Source: Aminobacter sp039907765 (GTDB lineage: Bacteria > Pseudomonadota > Alphaproteobacteria > Rhizobiales > Rhizobiaceae). From it: DNA of 64,000 nucleotides. Where the stretch lies: NCBI RefSeq assembly GCF_039907765.1, contig NZ_JARDJI010000009.1:119132-183131 (forward strand), read 5' to 3'. Numbering within the stretch: position 1 is the stretch's first letter; each line of letters starts with the position of its first letter. This document shows positions 24,975 through 33,157 of this stretch, one piece after another. The translations under genes and the position numbers were made by a program. Under the pieces are notes generated by a model. That model ran no database searches, was not told the origin of the DNA, and was given only the letters and a program-made list of their open reading frames with translations.

Positions 24975-25934
24975 ATGAGTTACGTGATACGTCGCCTTCA
25001 GGCCTTCCCATTGGTCCTGATCGGGGTCTCGGTCATCGTCTTCATCGCCATACGGCTTGTGCCGGGCGATTCCATCACGGCGATGCTGGGCACCGAGGCA
25101 GGCCTCCTGACCCCGCAGCAGCGGGGTTCACTCGCCGCCTATTTCGGCATCGACCAACCATGGCCGATCCAGTATTGGCGCTGGTTCACCGGCCTGTTCA
25201 GCGGCGACCTCGGCATATCGGTGACCTACGGCAAGCCGGTGCTGACGGTCATCCTCGAACGCTTTCCGCTGACGCTTGAACTTGCGCTCTTGTCGATGCT
25301 GATCGCGCTGACGATCGGTGTTCCGGCGGGCGTCTTCGCCGCCACCCGCAATGAACGCCCCGCCGACCTCGGCGTCCGCATCGCCGCCATGATCGGCCAG
25401 TCGACGCCGAGCTTCGTCGTCGGCCTCGTCCTCATCTACATTCTCTCGGCCGGCTTCGGCGTGCTGCCGACGATGGGTGTCTTCACGCCGTTGTGGCAGG
25501 ACCCGCTGCAGAATCTCGGCCAGATGATCCTGCCGGCGATCACGCTTGGCCTTGCATTCGCCGCTTCGGTCACGCGTGTTTCGCGCTCGGCCATGCTCGA
25601 TGTGCTGAGCGACGATTATGTGCGCACGGCGCGGAGCAAGGGTGCTCCAGAACGCCGCGTCATCTGGCGCCATGCGCTGCCCAATGCGCTGGTGCCCGTC
25701 GTCACGCTGAGCGGCATCGAGTTCGGCTACCTGCTCGGTGGCGCCGTCATCGTCGAGCAGATCTATGCTCTGCCCGGCCTCGGGCGCATGGTGCTGGAAG
25801 CAATCCTGCAGCGCGACTATGCCCTGGTCCAGGGCGCGGTGCTGTTCATCGCCCTCAACTTCATGATCGTCAATCTGCTCGTCGACCTTGCTTATGCCGC
25901 GCTCGACCCCCGTATCCGCCTGGAGGGACGCTGA
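24975..25934 (+). CDS. Oligopeptide-type ABC transporter permease 1 (DppB/YejB-like)
   Basis: A 319-residue permease with six membrane segments. The opening YVIRRLQAFPLVLIGVSVIV and the coupling EAA loop (RTARSKGAPERRVIWRHALP) are DppB marks. It forms the channel with the next gene, whose ATG shares one base with its stop. The start at 24975 is set by the family's usual N-terminus; the ribosome site is modest (GGGA). Confidence 0.88.
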   Translation: MSYVIRRLQAFPLVLIGVSVIVFIAIRLVPGDSITAMLGTEAGLLTPQQRGSLAAYFGIDQPWPIQYWRWFTGLFSGDLGISVTYGKPVLTVILERFPLTLELALLSMLIALTIGVPAGVFAATRNERPADLGVRIAAMIGQSTPSFVVGLVLIYILSAGFGVLPTMGVFTPLWQDPLQNLGQMILPAITLGLAFAASVTRVSRSAMLDVLSDDYVRTARSKGAPERRVIWRHALPNALVPVVTLSGIEFGYLLGGAVIVEQIYALPGLGRMVLEAILQRDYALVQGAVLFIALNFMIVNLLVDLAYAALDPRIRLEGR

Positions 25935-26767
25935 TGCGCATCCTGAAATCGATCTTTTCCCATCCGAGCGGCCGCATCGGTGGGGCCATCGTGCTGACCT
26001 ACTTGCTTGTCGCCTTGCTGGGCGCCGCTGGCGCGACGCCGCACGATCCGCTGATGCAGTACCGTATCGACCGCCTGCAGGCGCCTTCGTCCTCCTACCT
26101 CATGGGCACGGATCTGTTCGGCCGGGACGTGATGAGCCGCCTGATGAAAGGCGTCGGCCAGTCGTTCACGGTGGCCTTCTTCTCCGTCGCCCTGGCGACG
26201 CTTGCCGGTACCGTGCTCGGCCTCACTGCAGCTTGGTACGGCAAGCGCTGGGATACGGTGATGATGCGGCTGATGGACGTGCTGCTGGCGTTTCCCGCAA
26301 TTCTGCTCGCGCTGCTGATCGTCACCATCATCGGTCCCGGCACCTGGACCAGCGTTGCGGCGATCAGCATCGTCTACACGCCGATCTTCACCCGCGTCGT
26401 GCGCGGTCCGGCACTGTCGCTCAAGGAGCGCGACTTCGTCGATGCCGCCCGCACCTTCGGGTCGAGCCGCTCCTACATCCTGACGCGGCACCTGCTGCTC
26501 AATCTGGTGGCGCCGCTCACCGTGCAGGTGACGCTGGCGCTCGCCTGGGCGCTGCTCACTGAAGCCGGTCTCAGCTTCCTCGGCCTCGGTACCCAGCCGC
26601 CGGCCTCGTCGCTCGGCCTGATGCTGAGCGACAGCCGCAACCTGATGGAGCAGGCACCCTGGCTGCTGGCCTTCCCGGCTGTCGCCATCATGCTTTCCAT
26701 CCTCGGCTTCAACCTGCTCGGCGATGCGCTGCGCGACATCCTCGACCCCAAGACGAGGAGGGCGTGA
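25934..26767 (+). CDS. Oligopeptide-type ABC transporter permease 2 (DppC/YejE-like)
   Basis: A 277-residue permease. HLMGTDLFGRDVMSRL-like sequence (here LMGTDLFGRDVMSRLMKG, about 56-73) is the DppC hallmark and the EAA loop (DAARTFGSSRSYILTRHLL) is present. With the DppB-like partner it completes the membrane part. GGAGGG lies 4-9 bp before the ATG inside the preceding gene's end. It is followed after 16 bp by the ATPase gene. Confidence 0.88.
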   Translation: MRILKSIFSHPSGRIGGAIVLTYLLVALLGAAGATPHDPLMQYRIDRLQAPSSSYLMGTDLFGRDVMSRLMKGVGQSFTVAFFSVALATLAGTVLGLTAAWYGKRWDTVMMRLMDVLLAFPAILLALLIVTIIGPGTWTSVAAISIVYTPIFTRVVRGPALSLKERDFVDAARTFGSSRSYILTRHLLLNLVAPLTVQVTLALAWALLTEAGLSFLGLGTQPPASSLGLMLSDSRNLMEQAPWLLAFPAVAIMLSILGFNLLGDALRDILDPKTRRA

Positions 26768-26783
26768 CATGGGAGGGCATCAG

Positions 26784-28526
26784 ATGAAGCCGATCCTTTC
26801 GGTCCGTGACCTGCACGTGAGTTTCGGCCCGGCAGCCAGCGCCAAAGAAGTGGTGCATGGCGTGAGCTTCGATGTCGGCGTCGGCGAGGTCCTTGCGATT
26901 GTCGGCGAGAGCGGTTCCGGCAAGTCCGTGACCGCGCTCTCCAGCAACCGGCTGATCGACTATGCCGGTGGCCGGATTACCAATGGCAAGATCGAGCTGC
27001 TGCGCGCCGACGGCAGGGTCATGGACGTCACCGCCGCAAGCAAGCAAGATCTCGTCGGCATACGCGGCGCCGAGATCGGCGTGATCTTCCAGGAGCCGAT
27101 GACGTCGCTCAATCCGGTGCTGACCATCGGTACCCAGATCGAGGAGTCGTTCCGACTTCATCGCGGCCTCACCGGCAGGCAAGCCAGGGCGGCTGCCCGC
27201 GAGGCGCTTGAGCGGGTGCGCATCCCCGATGCCGATCGGCGGCTCAAGGCGACGCCGAACGAGCTGTCGGGCGGCATGCTGCAGCGCGTGATGATCGCCA
27301 TGGCGCTGGCCTGCAACCCGCGCCTGCTGATCGCCGACGAACCGACCACGGCCCTCGATGTGACCGTGCAGGCGCAGATCATGGCGCTGCTGGCCGAGCT
27401 GCGGCGCGAGACGGGCATGTCGATGATCTTCATCAGCCATGACATCGGCCTTGTCGCCGGCATCGCCGACCGCGTGATGGTGATGCAGGACGGTCGGGTG
27501 GTGGAACAGGGCGAACTCAGCCAGATCCTCGACGCCCCGCAACATCCCTACACCCAGCACCTGCTGCACGCGGTGCCGCATTTCTCCAGCGGCGTGGCGG
27601 TGAGAGCGGACGGAGCGCGAAAGGCAGCGCCGCTGCCCAAGCCGACGCTCGAAGTCGACGACCTCGTCGTACGCTATCCGCTGAAGGGCGGCTGGTTCAG
27701 CAAGCCGGTCGGGGCCGTGCATGCCGTCGACGGCGTCGCCTTCGACCTGATGCCCGGCGAAACGCTGGCGATCGTCGGCGAGAGCGGTTCGGGCAAGTCG
27801 ACCACCGCACGTGCCGTGCTGGGCCTCGTCTCGCCGACGCGCGGGGCCTTGGAGGCCCGGGCGGCGAGGCCCGGCCAGAGCCGGCTGCCGGTGCAGATGG
27901 TGTTCCAGAACCCCTATGCCTCGCTCAACCCGCGCCTCAACGTCGAGCAGATCCTGGCCGAGCCGGTGATCGCAACCGGCCAGCCAATCGACGCTGCCGT
28001 TCGCACTCGAATGGTGACGCTCCTCAGGCGCGTTGGTTTGCCGGAGGACAGCCTTGCGCGCTATCCGCACCAGTTCTCTGGCGGTCAGCGGCAGCGCCTG
28101 TGCATTGCGCGTTCGCTGATGCTCAACCCGTCGGTCGTGGTGCTCGACGAGGCGGTCTCGGCGCTCGACGTTTCCGTCCAGGCCCGCGTGCTCGAACTTC
28201 TGGTCGACCTGCAGCGCGAATACGGTCTCGCCTATCTTTTCATCTCGCATGACATGGCGGTGGTCGAGCGCATCGCCCACCGCGTCGCGGTGATGTACGC
28301 CGGCCAGATCGTCGAGATCGGCGACGCGAAGTCGGTCCTCGCCGATCCTCAGCACCCCTATACGAAGAAGCTCATCGCAGCCGTGCCCACCATCGACCGC
28401 CGTAATCAGCACTTCGAGCTCGACACCCGCCAGGTCCCGTCGCTGGTGCGCCCCGTCGGCTTCGAGCCGCCGGCGGCGAAGTGGCTTCAGTTTGGCGCAG
28501 ATCACAAGGTGCGGGCCGAGGCCTGA
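26784..28526 (+). CDS. Oligopeptide-type ABC transporter ATPase, two fused domains (DppDF/YejF-like)
   Basis: A 580-residue protein with two complete ABC domains. Each has Walker A (GESGSGKS), a signature (LSGGMLQRVMIAMAL in the first, FSGGQRQRLCIARSL in the second) and Walker B (LLIADEPTTALD; VVLDEAVSALD, where the second has A-V in place of P-T). The fused layout is like YejF rather than separate DppD and DppF. ATG at 26784 has GGGAGGG six bases upstream; an in-frame ATG at 26769 is possible. It energises the salvage importer. Confidence 0.88.
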   Translation: MKPILSVRDLHVSFGPAASAKEVVHGVSFDVGVGEVLAIVGESGSGKSVTALSSNRLIDYAGGRITNGKIELLRADGRVMDVTAASKQDLVGIRGAEIGVIFQEPMTSLNPVLTIGTQIEESFRLHRGLTGRQARAAAREALERVRIPDADRRLKATPNELSGGMLQRVMIAMALACNPRLLIADEPTTALDVTVQAQIMALLAELRRETGMSMIFISHDIGLVAGIADRVMVMQDGRVVEQGELSQILDAPQHPYTQHLLHAVPHFSSGVAVRADGARKAAPLPKPTLEVDDLVVRYPLKGGWFSKPVGAVHAVDGVAFDLMPGETLAIVGESGSGKSTTARAVLGLVSPTRGALEARAARPGQSRLPVQMVFQNPYASLNPRLNVEQILAEPVIATGQPIDAAVRTRMVTLLRRVGLPEDSLARYPHQFSGGQRQRLCIARSLMLNPSVVVLDEAVSALDVSVQARVLELLVDLQREYGLAYLFISHDMAVVERIAHRVAVMYAGQIVEIGDAKSVLADPQHPYTKKLIAAVPTIDRRNQHFELDTRQVPSLVRPVGFEPPAAKWLQFGADHKVRAEA

Positions 28527-28537
28527 GGGAAACGAAG

Positions 28538-29551
28538 ATGGCAACGGACGACCTGCCCAACCGTTTCGACCGCGCTTTCGCACTGCTTGCACATTCCGTC
28601 GAGACCGGGCGCATTCCGGGTGGCGTGCTGGGCATCGTCGACAGGGGCGGCCAGCGCATCACCAGGTCGATTGGCCTTGCGCAGCGCGTTCCCGCCTCGC
28701 GGCCGATGCGCGACGACACCTGGTTCGACCTGGCGTCGCTGACGAAGGTCATCTTCACCACGCCGCGCATCTTGGCGCTGGCCGAGGCCGGCACGATCGA
28801 CATCGACGCGCCGCTGATTTCGGTGCTTCCCGATCTGCGCCAGTATGACCCTAATGCCTGGGAACGGCAGGTCACCTTCCGCCAGTGCCTTGGCCACCAG
28901 ACGCCGTTCCCTGCGGTTGAGCCGATCTATACCTATGGCCAAGACCCCGACTTGCTGCGCACCTTCATCCTGCAGCGCGAGTGGCGGAAGCTCGAGGCGC
29001 CTGTTTACTCCGACATCAACTTCATCCTGCTCGGCTTCGCCATAGAGCGCCTGTCGGGCAGGTGGATCCGCGACATGGACGCCGGCCCGGGCTTTGCCTT
29101 TGCTGCCGATCCTGACCGGTCGGCAGCGACGGAGGACTGCACCTGGCGCCATCGCGTGCTGTCGGGCGAAGTCCATGACGACAATTGCTCGGCCCTGCAG
29201 GGAGCCGGCCACGCCGGCTTGTTCGGCACGGCGGCCTCCGTGCTCGACTTCGCGCAGGGCCTGCTCGACGGCAGCGGCGCCTCGCCGAAAGCCATTGGCC
29301 TGATGCGCACGCCACTGTCGGACACGCGCACCCATGGCTGGGAACATGCCTACATCGGCTGGTCCGGCGGTGACCGCTGCAGCGCAGCCACCATCGGGCA
29401 CACCGGCTTCACTGGCACCGGCCTCTGGATCGATTTCGACATCGGCCGCGCCTGGACCCTGCTCACCAACCGCATCCACCCCACCCGCCATTTCGACAGC
29501 GGGATCGTCGATCTTCGCCGCCGGACCGGCGACACCATCAACGGAGCTTGA
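28538..29551 (+). CDS. Serine hydrolase of the class C beta-lactamase/PBP fold (YfeW-like)
   Basis: A 337-residue protein with the serine beta-lactamase-fold motifs: Ser67-x-x-Lys70 (SLTK), Tyr157 in YSDIN, and HTG in place of KTG near residue 288. No signal peptide is visible, so it is probably cytoplasmic. In E. coli the MurNAc operon murQP is followed by yfeW, a PBP4B-type hydrolase, so its position after a murein-type importer suggests hydrolysis of a peptide or ester on imported muropeptides. It is unlikely to be a resistance beta-lactamase. GGGAAACGAAG precedes the ATG. Confidence 0.78.
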   Translation: MATDDLPNRFDRAFALLAHSVETGRIPGGVLGIVDRGGQRITRSIGLAQRVPASRPMRDDTWFDLASLTKVIFTTPRILALAEAGTIDIDAPLISVLPDLRQYDPNAWERQVTFRQCLGHQTPFPAVEPIYTYGQDPDLLRTFILQREWRKLEAPVYSDINFILLGFAIERLSGRWIRDMDAGPGFAFAADPDRSAATEDCTWRHRVLSGEVHDDNCSALQGAGHAGLFGTAASVLDFAQGLLDGSGASPKAIGLMRTPLSDTRTHGWEHAYIGWSGGDRCSAATIGHTGFTGTGLWIDFDIGRAWTLLTNRIHPTRHFDSGIVDLRRRTGDTINGA

Positions 29552-29553
29552 AC

Positions 29554-30672
29554 ATGAAACCCATCTGGTCGGTCGGGCTGATGACCGGAACCGTGCTCGA
29601 CGGCAACATCGACGTCGCGCTGCTCAAGACCGATGGCGAGTGCATCGAGGCGTTCGGGCCCTACGCGCTCGTGCCTTACGAGGCGTCGGTGCGGCCGATG
29701 CTGGAGCAGGCACAGGCCGAAGCCCGCGTGTGGAATTTCGAAGGCCCCGAGCCGGCGATCTTCGCTGCGGCGGAAGAAGCGCTGACCCGCGCCCAGTCGG
29801 CCGCGGTCAGGCAGGTCGTCGAAGGCGCCGGTATGACGATGGCCGATATCGGCGTCGTCGGCTTCCACGGCCAGACCGTGCTGCACCGCGGACCCCAGAA
29901 GGGCGGCCTGCGCGGCGAGACCCGTCAGTTGGGCGACGGCGAACTGATGCAGTCGCTGCTCGGCACAAAGGTGGTCTACGATTTCCGCACCGCCGACATC
30001 CGTGCCGGCGGGCAGGGGGCGCCGCTGGCCGCGGCCTATCACGCCGCCCTGCTCGGCACGGCCGGCGCCAGCGGCGACAGCGCCATCCTCAATCTCGGCG
30101 GCGTCGGCAACGTCACCTGGTGGGACGGCAGGTCCGATCTCGTCGCCTTCGACACCGGCCCCGCCAACGCGCCGATCAACGACTTCGTCAAGGCTAGGGG
30201 GTTGGGCGAGATGGACCGGGGTGGGGCGCTCGCTGCGGTTGGCACGGTCGACGAGGCAAGGCTTGCGCGCCTTCTCGAGCATCCCTATCTCGCCGCCCCT
30301 TATCCCAAGTCGCTCGATCGCTTCGACTTCACAGCTGCGATGGCCGACGGGCTCAGCAATCAAGATGGTGCTGCGACGCTTACTGCTTTCAGCGCCTCTT
30401 GCGTCGGCAAGGCGCTCGACCTTCTGCCGCAGCGCCCGACAAAACTCTTCGTCTCCGGCGGCGGCCGTCACAACCCCACCTTCATGGCCATGCTGCTCGA
30501 ACGCGCCGGCGTCGAGGCGGTCTCGGCCGACACGATCGGCTGGCGCGGCGATGCCGTCGAAGCCGAGTGCTTCGCATTCCTGGCCGCGCGCGTGCTGCGC
30601 GGCATGCCCATCAGCTTCCCGAGCACCACGGGCGTCCCCCGGCCGATGACAGGCGGCTGTGTCGCCGGCTGA
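29554..30672 (+). CDS. anmK: Anhydro-N-acetylmuramic acid kinase
   Basis: A 372-residue protein of normal AnmK length. GLMTGTVLDGNIDVALL (about 7-23) corresponds to the phosphate-binding MSGTSxDGxD block but has T and V for the two serines and an extra residue before the Asp; GFHGQTVLHRG and AFDTGPANAPINDF are close to family norm. AnmK hydrolyses and phosphorylates 1,6-anhydro-MurNAc to MurNAc-6-phosphate, the MurQ substrate. The ATG at 29554 has GGAG nearby. It closes the operon. Confidence 0.9.
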   Translation: MKPIWSVGLMTGTVLDGNIDVALLKTDGECIEAFGPYALVPYEASVRPMLEQAQAEARVWNFEGPEPAIFAAAEEALTRAQSAAVRQVVEGAGMTMADIGVVGFHGQTVLHRGPQKGGLRGETRQLGDGELMQSLLGTKVVYDFRTADIRAGGQGAPLAAAYHAALLGTAGASGDSAILNLGGVGNVTWWDGRSDLVAFDTGPANAPINDFVKARGLGEMDRGGALAAVGTVDEARLARLLEHPYLAAPYPKSLDRFDFTAAMADGLSNQDGAATLTAFSASCVGKALDLLPQRPTKLFVSGGGRHNPTFMAMLLERAGVEAVSADTIGWRGDAVEAECFAFLAARVLRGMPISFPSTTGVPRPMTGGCVAG

Positions 30673-30706
30673 CTTGCGGCGGCAGCAAACGATCGAGATG
30701 GGCGAC

Positions 30707-30733
30707 CGTCGGCGACCATGACGGCCGCCGACG
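30707..30733 (+). terminator. Likely terminator between convergent anmK and GNAT genes
   Basis: CGTCGGCG (30707-30714) pairs with CGCCGACG (30726-30733) over an 11-nt loop, followed by CTTCCCTTTT. It lies between two convergent genes, so it may act for the salvage operon. Confidence 0.5.
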
Positions 30734-30742
30734 CTTCCCTTT

Positions 30743-31165
30743 TCAGGCCTGCTCCAGGGGCTTCGCCAGGAAGATCCGTGTGCGGCCCTTCGGAAAGTCC
30801 GGCAACTCGCCAAACGGCTTGTAGCCCTGGCGCTGATAGACCTTCAGCGCCGTCGGGCTAAAGGTGTCGATATAGGCGCCGTGGCAGCCGCGTGCCGCAG
30901 CTTCGTCCTCGGCCGCCTGCAGCATGCGCGAAGCCGCGTTCTGTCCGCGCAGGCTCTCGTCCACCCACAGCCATTGGACATAGAGCCAGCCCCAAGCGGT
31001 GTAGCCGGATATGCCGGCGACGACGGAGCCATCCTCGCCTCGAACGAACACTGCCAACGGGCGCTTGTCTGCCGGTCCGACGTCCGCCGCGTTGAAGGCG
31101 GTCAGATGGTCGCCGACCGTGCCGAGGTCTTCGGACGATGGGGCGTCGGTGACTTCGTACTTCAT
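30743..31165 (-). CDS. GNAT-family N-acetyltransferase
   Basis: A 140-residue acetyltransferase. WVDESLRGQNAASRMLQAAE (about 70-89) is the acetyl-CoA-binding motif A (Q/RxxGxG/A variant) and the end VYQRQGYKPFGELPDFPKG is typical of small single-domain GNAT proteins. It transfers an acetyl group from acetyl-CoA to an unknown amine. The ATG is chosen because the domain begins directly after it; longer readings add a low-complexity lead. It stands alone between the salvage operon and a LysR gene. Confidence 0.82.
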   Translation of the reverse strand: MKYEVTDAPSSEDLGTVGDHLTAFNAADVGPADKRPLAVFVRGEDGSVVAGISGYTAWGWLYVQWLWVDESLRGQNAASRMLQAAEDEAAARGCHGAYIDTFSPTALKVYQRQGYKPFGELPDFPKGRTRIFLAKPLEQA

Positions 31166-31290
31166 GCGTTGCCTCTGTCTGTCCGGCCTAGATGGCCTGC
31201 AACGCGTCGTCGGTGCAAGGGGCAGGACCCGATGTCCACCGTAGCTGGAGAGGGCGATCGGAGCGCTTCCGGTGCCGACAGAGCGCGAAC

Positions 31291-32214
31291 TCACCAGGCA
31301 ACGGGATCGCCGGCCGAACCATCGGCCTTCAGCAGGCCGATCAGCCGACTGACATCGGCGCGATCGATCTTGGCGGGCGGCACGAAGGCGCAATACGGGT
31401 GACCGAGCCTGACAGTCGCCGAAGACAATGCGACGAGACGGCCGGCCTCGAGATCGGCGCGCGCAAGTGCATATTGGCCCAGCGCAATGCCGAGCCCGAG
31501 GCGGGCGGAGGAAATGGCGAGGCTCGACAGGCCCACGCGCCTTCCCCGGGAAGGATCTGGCCTGCGCGCGCTTCCCTGCTCCACGAACCAATCCGACCAC
31601 GTCGGATGCGAAGCGTAGTTCGGACCCCAATTGGTGTGGATGAACGCGCTTTCGTGGACGTCGGCGAGGCTTGCAACGTCCCCGCCGAGGCTGCGCCAGA
31701 ATTCCGGCGAGCAGACGGGCAGGACTTCGTCGTGCAGCAGCCTTATCCTAACGAGTTCGGGGTAGTGGTAGTCGCCGTAGCTGATGCGGACGTCGGCGCC
31801 CTGGCGCATGATGTCGATCGGATCGTCTTCAACTCGTATGTCGATCGCCATGCGCGGGTAGCTGTCCAGCATCGCGCGCAGCCGAGGCGCAAGCCAGTTT
31901 TCAGCCAGCGAAGAGGGAGCGCTGACGACCAGGCGCATGCGCACCTCGTCGGCCAGGATGCGGGCGGTTACGGTGGCGATGTCGCCAAGCGCTCGCGCCG
32001 TCTGTGGGTAGATCGCATGGCCCGCGTCGGTCAATGCGATGCGGTTGCCGGTCCGCAGGAACAGCTGCTTGCCGAAATAGCTCTCGAGATTGCGCACCTG
32101 CTGGCTGATGGCCGCCGACGAGACGCCCAGCTCACGGGCTGCGAGGGTGAAATTGCCGGTCCGCGCCGCCACCTCGAATGCCTTCAGCGCGTTGAGGGGC
32201 GGAAGCCGCTCCAT
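31291..32214 (-). CDS. LysR-family transcriptional regulator (GcvA type)
   Basis: A 307-residue regulator. The opening LPPLNALKAFEVAARTGNFT, then AARELGVSSAAISQQVRNLE, is the GcvA-like HTH, followed by a co-inducer domain. It is divergent from the 2-oxoglutarate dioxygenase gene with a 101-bp AT-richer gap, so it probably regulates the dioxygenase and the binding protein behind it. Inducer unknown. Confidence 0.88.
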   Translation of the reverse strand: MERLPPLNALKAFEVAARTGNFTLAARELGVSSAAISQQVRNLESYFGKQLFLRTGNRIALTDAGHAIYPQTARALGDIATVTARILADEVRMRLVVSAPSSLAENWLAPRLRAMLDSYPRMAIDIRVEDDPIDIMRQGADVRISYGDYHYPELVRIRLLHDEVLPVCSPEFWRSLGGDVASLADVHESAFIHTNWGPNYASHPTWSDWFVEQGSARRPDPSRGRRVGLSSLAISSARLGLGIALGQYALARADLEAGRLVALSSATVRLGHPYCAFVPPAKIDRADVSRLIGLLKADGSAGDPVAW

Positions 32215-32315
32215 AACTTCTCCATAAGGTTTTCTTTCGCAAGCCTAACAATTTTGCGCGTTGAAGCGAAGATTTATTTGCGGCCTGATGCGTCCATCAG
32301 CCTGTGGAGAACCTC

Positions 32316-33104
32316 ATGAAGCACATCATCGATCTCGACCGTTTCCCTCTCGACCGTCCGGGCAGCGACGACTGGAACGCGCTCGTCGCCAAGTCCCGGG
32401 AGGCGCTTGCGTCCAATGGCATGTTCGACCTGGAGGGCTTCCTGCTGCCGGGCGTTGCCGAGCGGGCGGCAGCGGAGATCAAGCCTGCGATGGACAGCCG
32501 CTCCCACGAGCACCGCCGGGTGCACAACATCTATTTCAGGCCGGAGATTCCCGAACTGCCGGCCGATCATCCCGCCCTGCGCAAGGTCGAGACCGTCAGC
32601 CATACGCTGTGCGCCGACCAGATGCCCGCAAGCATCGTGCTCGCCATCTACGAATATACTCCGCTGGCGCATTTCCTGGCCGCGACGATGGACAAGCAGG
32701 CGCTCTACGTGATGGACGACCCGCTGGCGCGGGCCAATGTGATGGCCTACCGGGCGGGCGAAGCGCTGAACTGGCACTTCGACCGATCGGAATTCACAAC
32801 CACGCTGCTGCTGCAGGCGCCCGACGAAGGCGGAGCCTTCGAATACCGTACCGATCTGCGCTCCGACGCCGACCCGAACTACCGCGGCGTCGCGCAACTG
32901 CTCGAAGGCCGCGATCCTCTCGTGCAGACCACCCGCCTCAAGCCGGGGACGCTGAACGTCTTCAGGGGCAAGAACACGGCGCACCGCGTCACGCCGGTCG
33001 GCGGCGCGCGCGAGCGGATCATTGCGGTCTTCTCCTACTACGAACGGCAGGGCGTGATGTTCAGCCCGGAGGAACGGCTCGGCTTCTACGGTCGGGCAGC
33101 TTGA
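32316..33104 (+). CDS. Fe(II)/2-oxoglutarate-dependent dioxygenase family protein (ArpA-like)
   Basis: A 262-residue protein. The iron triad His154-x-Asp156 (LNWHFDRSEF) and His223 (NTAHRVTPV), with a 2-oxoglutarate-binding Arg (R232 or R234) about ten residues later, matches the family. An upstream GTG is possible, but GGAG at 32306-32309 favours the ATG at 32316. It may hydroxylate an amino acid or peptide; related proteins are annotated as ArpA or 2OG-Fe(II) oxygenases. It is followed after 53 bp by an orphan binding protein, which may deliver the substrate's source compound. Confidence 0.75.
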   Translation: MKHIIDLDRFPLDRPGSDDWNALVAKSREALASNGMFDLEGFLLPGVAERAAAEIKPAMDSRSHEHRRVHNIYFRPEIPELPADHPALRKVETVSHTLCADQMPASIVLAIYEYTPLAHFLAATMDKQALYVMDDPLARANVMAYRAGEALNWHFDRSEFTTTLLLQAPDEGGAFEYRTDLRSDADPNYRGVAQLLEGRDPLVQTTRLKPGTLNVFRGKNTAHRVTPVGGARERIIAVFSYYERQGVMFSPEERLGFYGRAA

Positions 33105-33157
33105 GACCGTGCGGCCGCCAGACGACGCCATCGTGACGCAATCCAAGGAGAACGAGC

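Noticed and set aside
28538..29551. Beta-lactam resistance gene
   Set aside because: The fold motifs are those of class C-like serine hydrolases, but no signal peptide is visible, the third motif is HTG and the operon is cell-wall salvage, as for E. coli YfeW.
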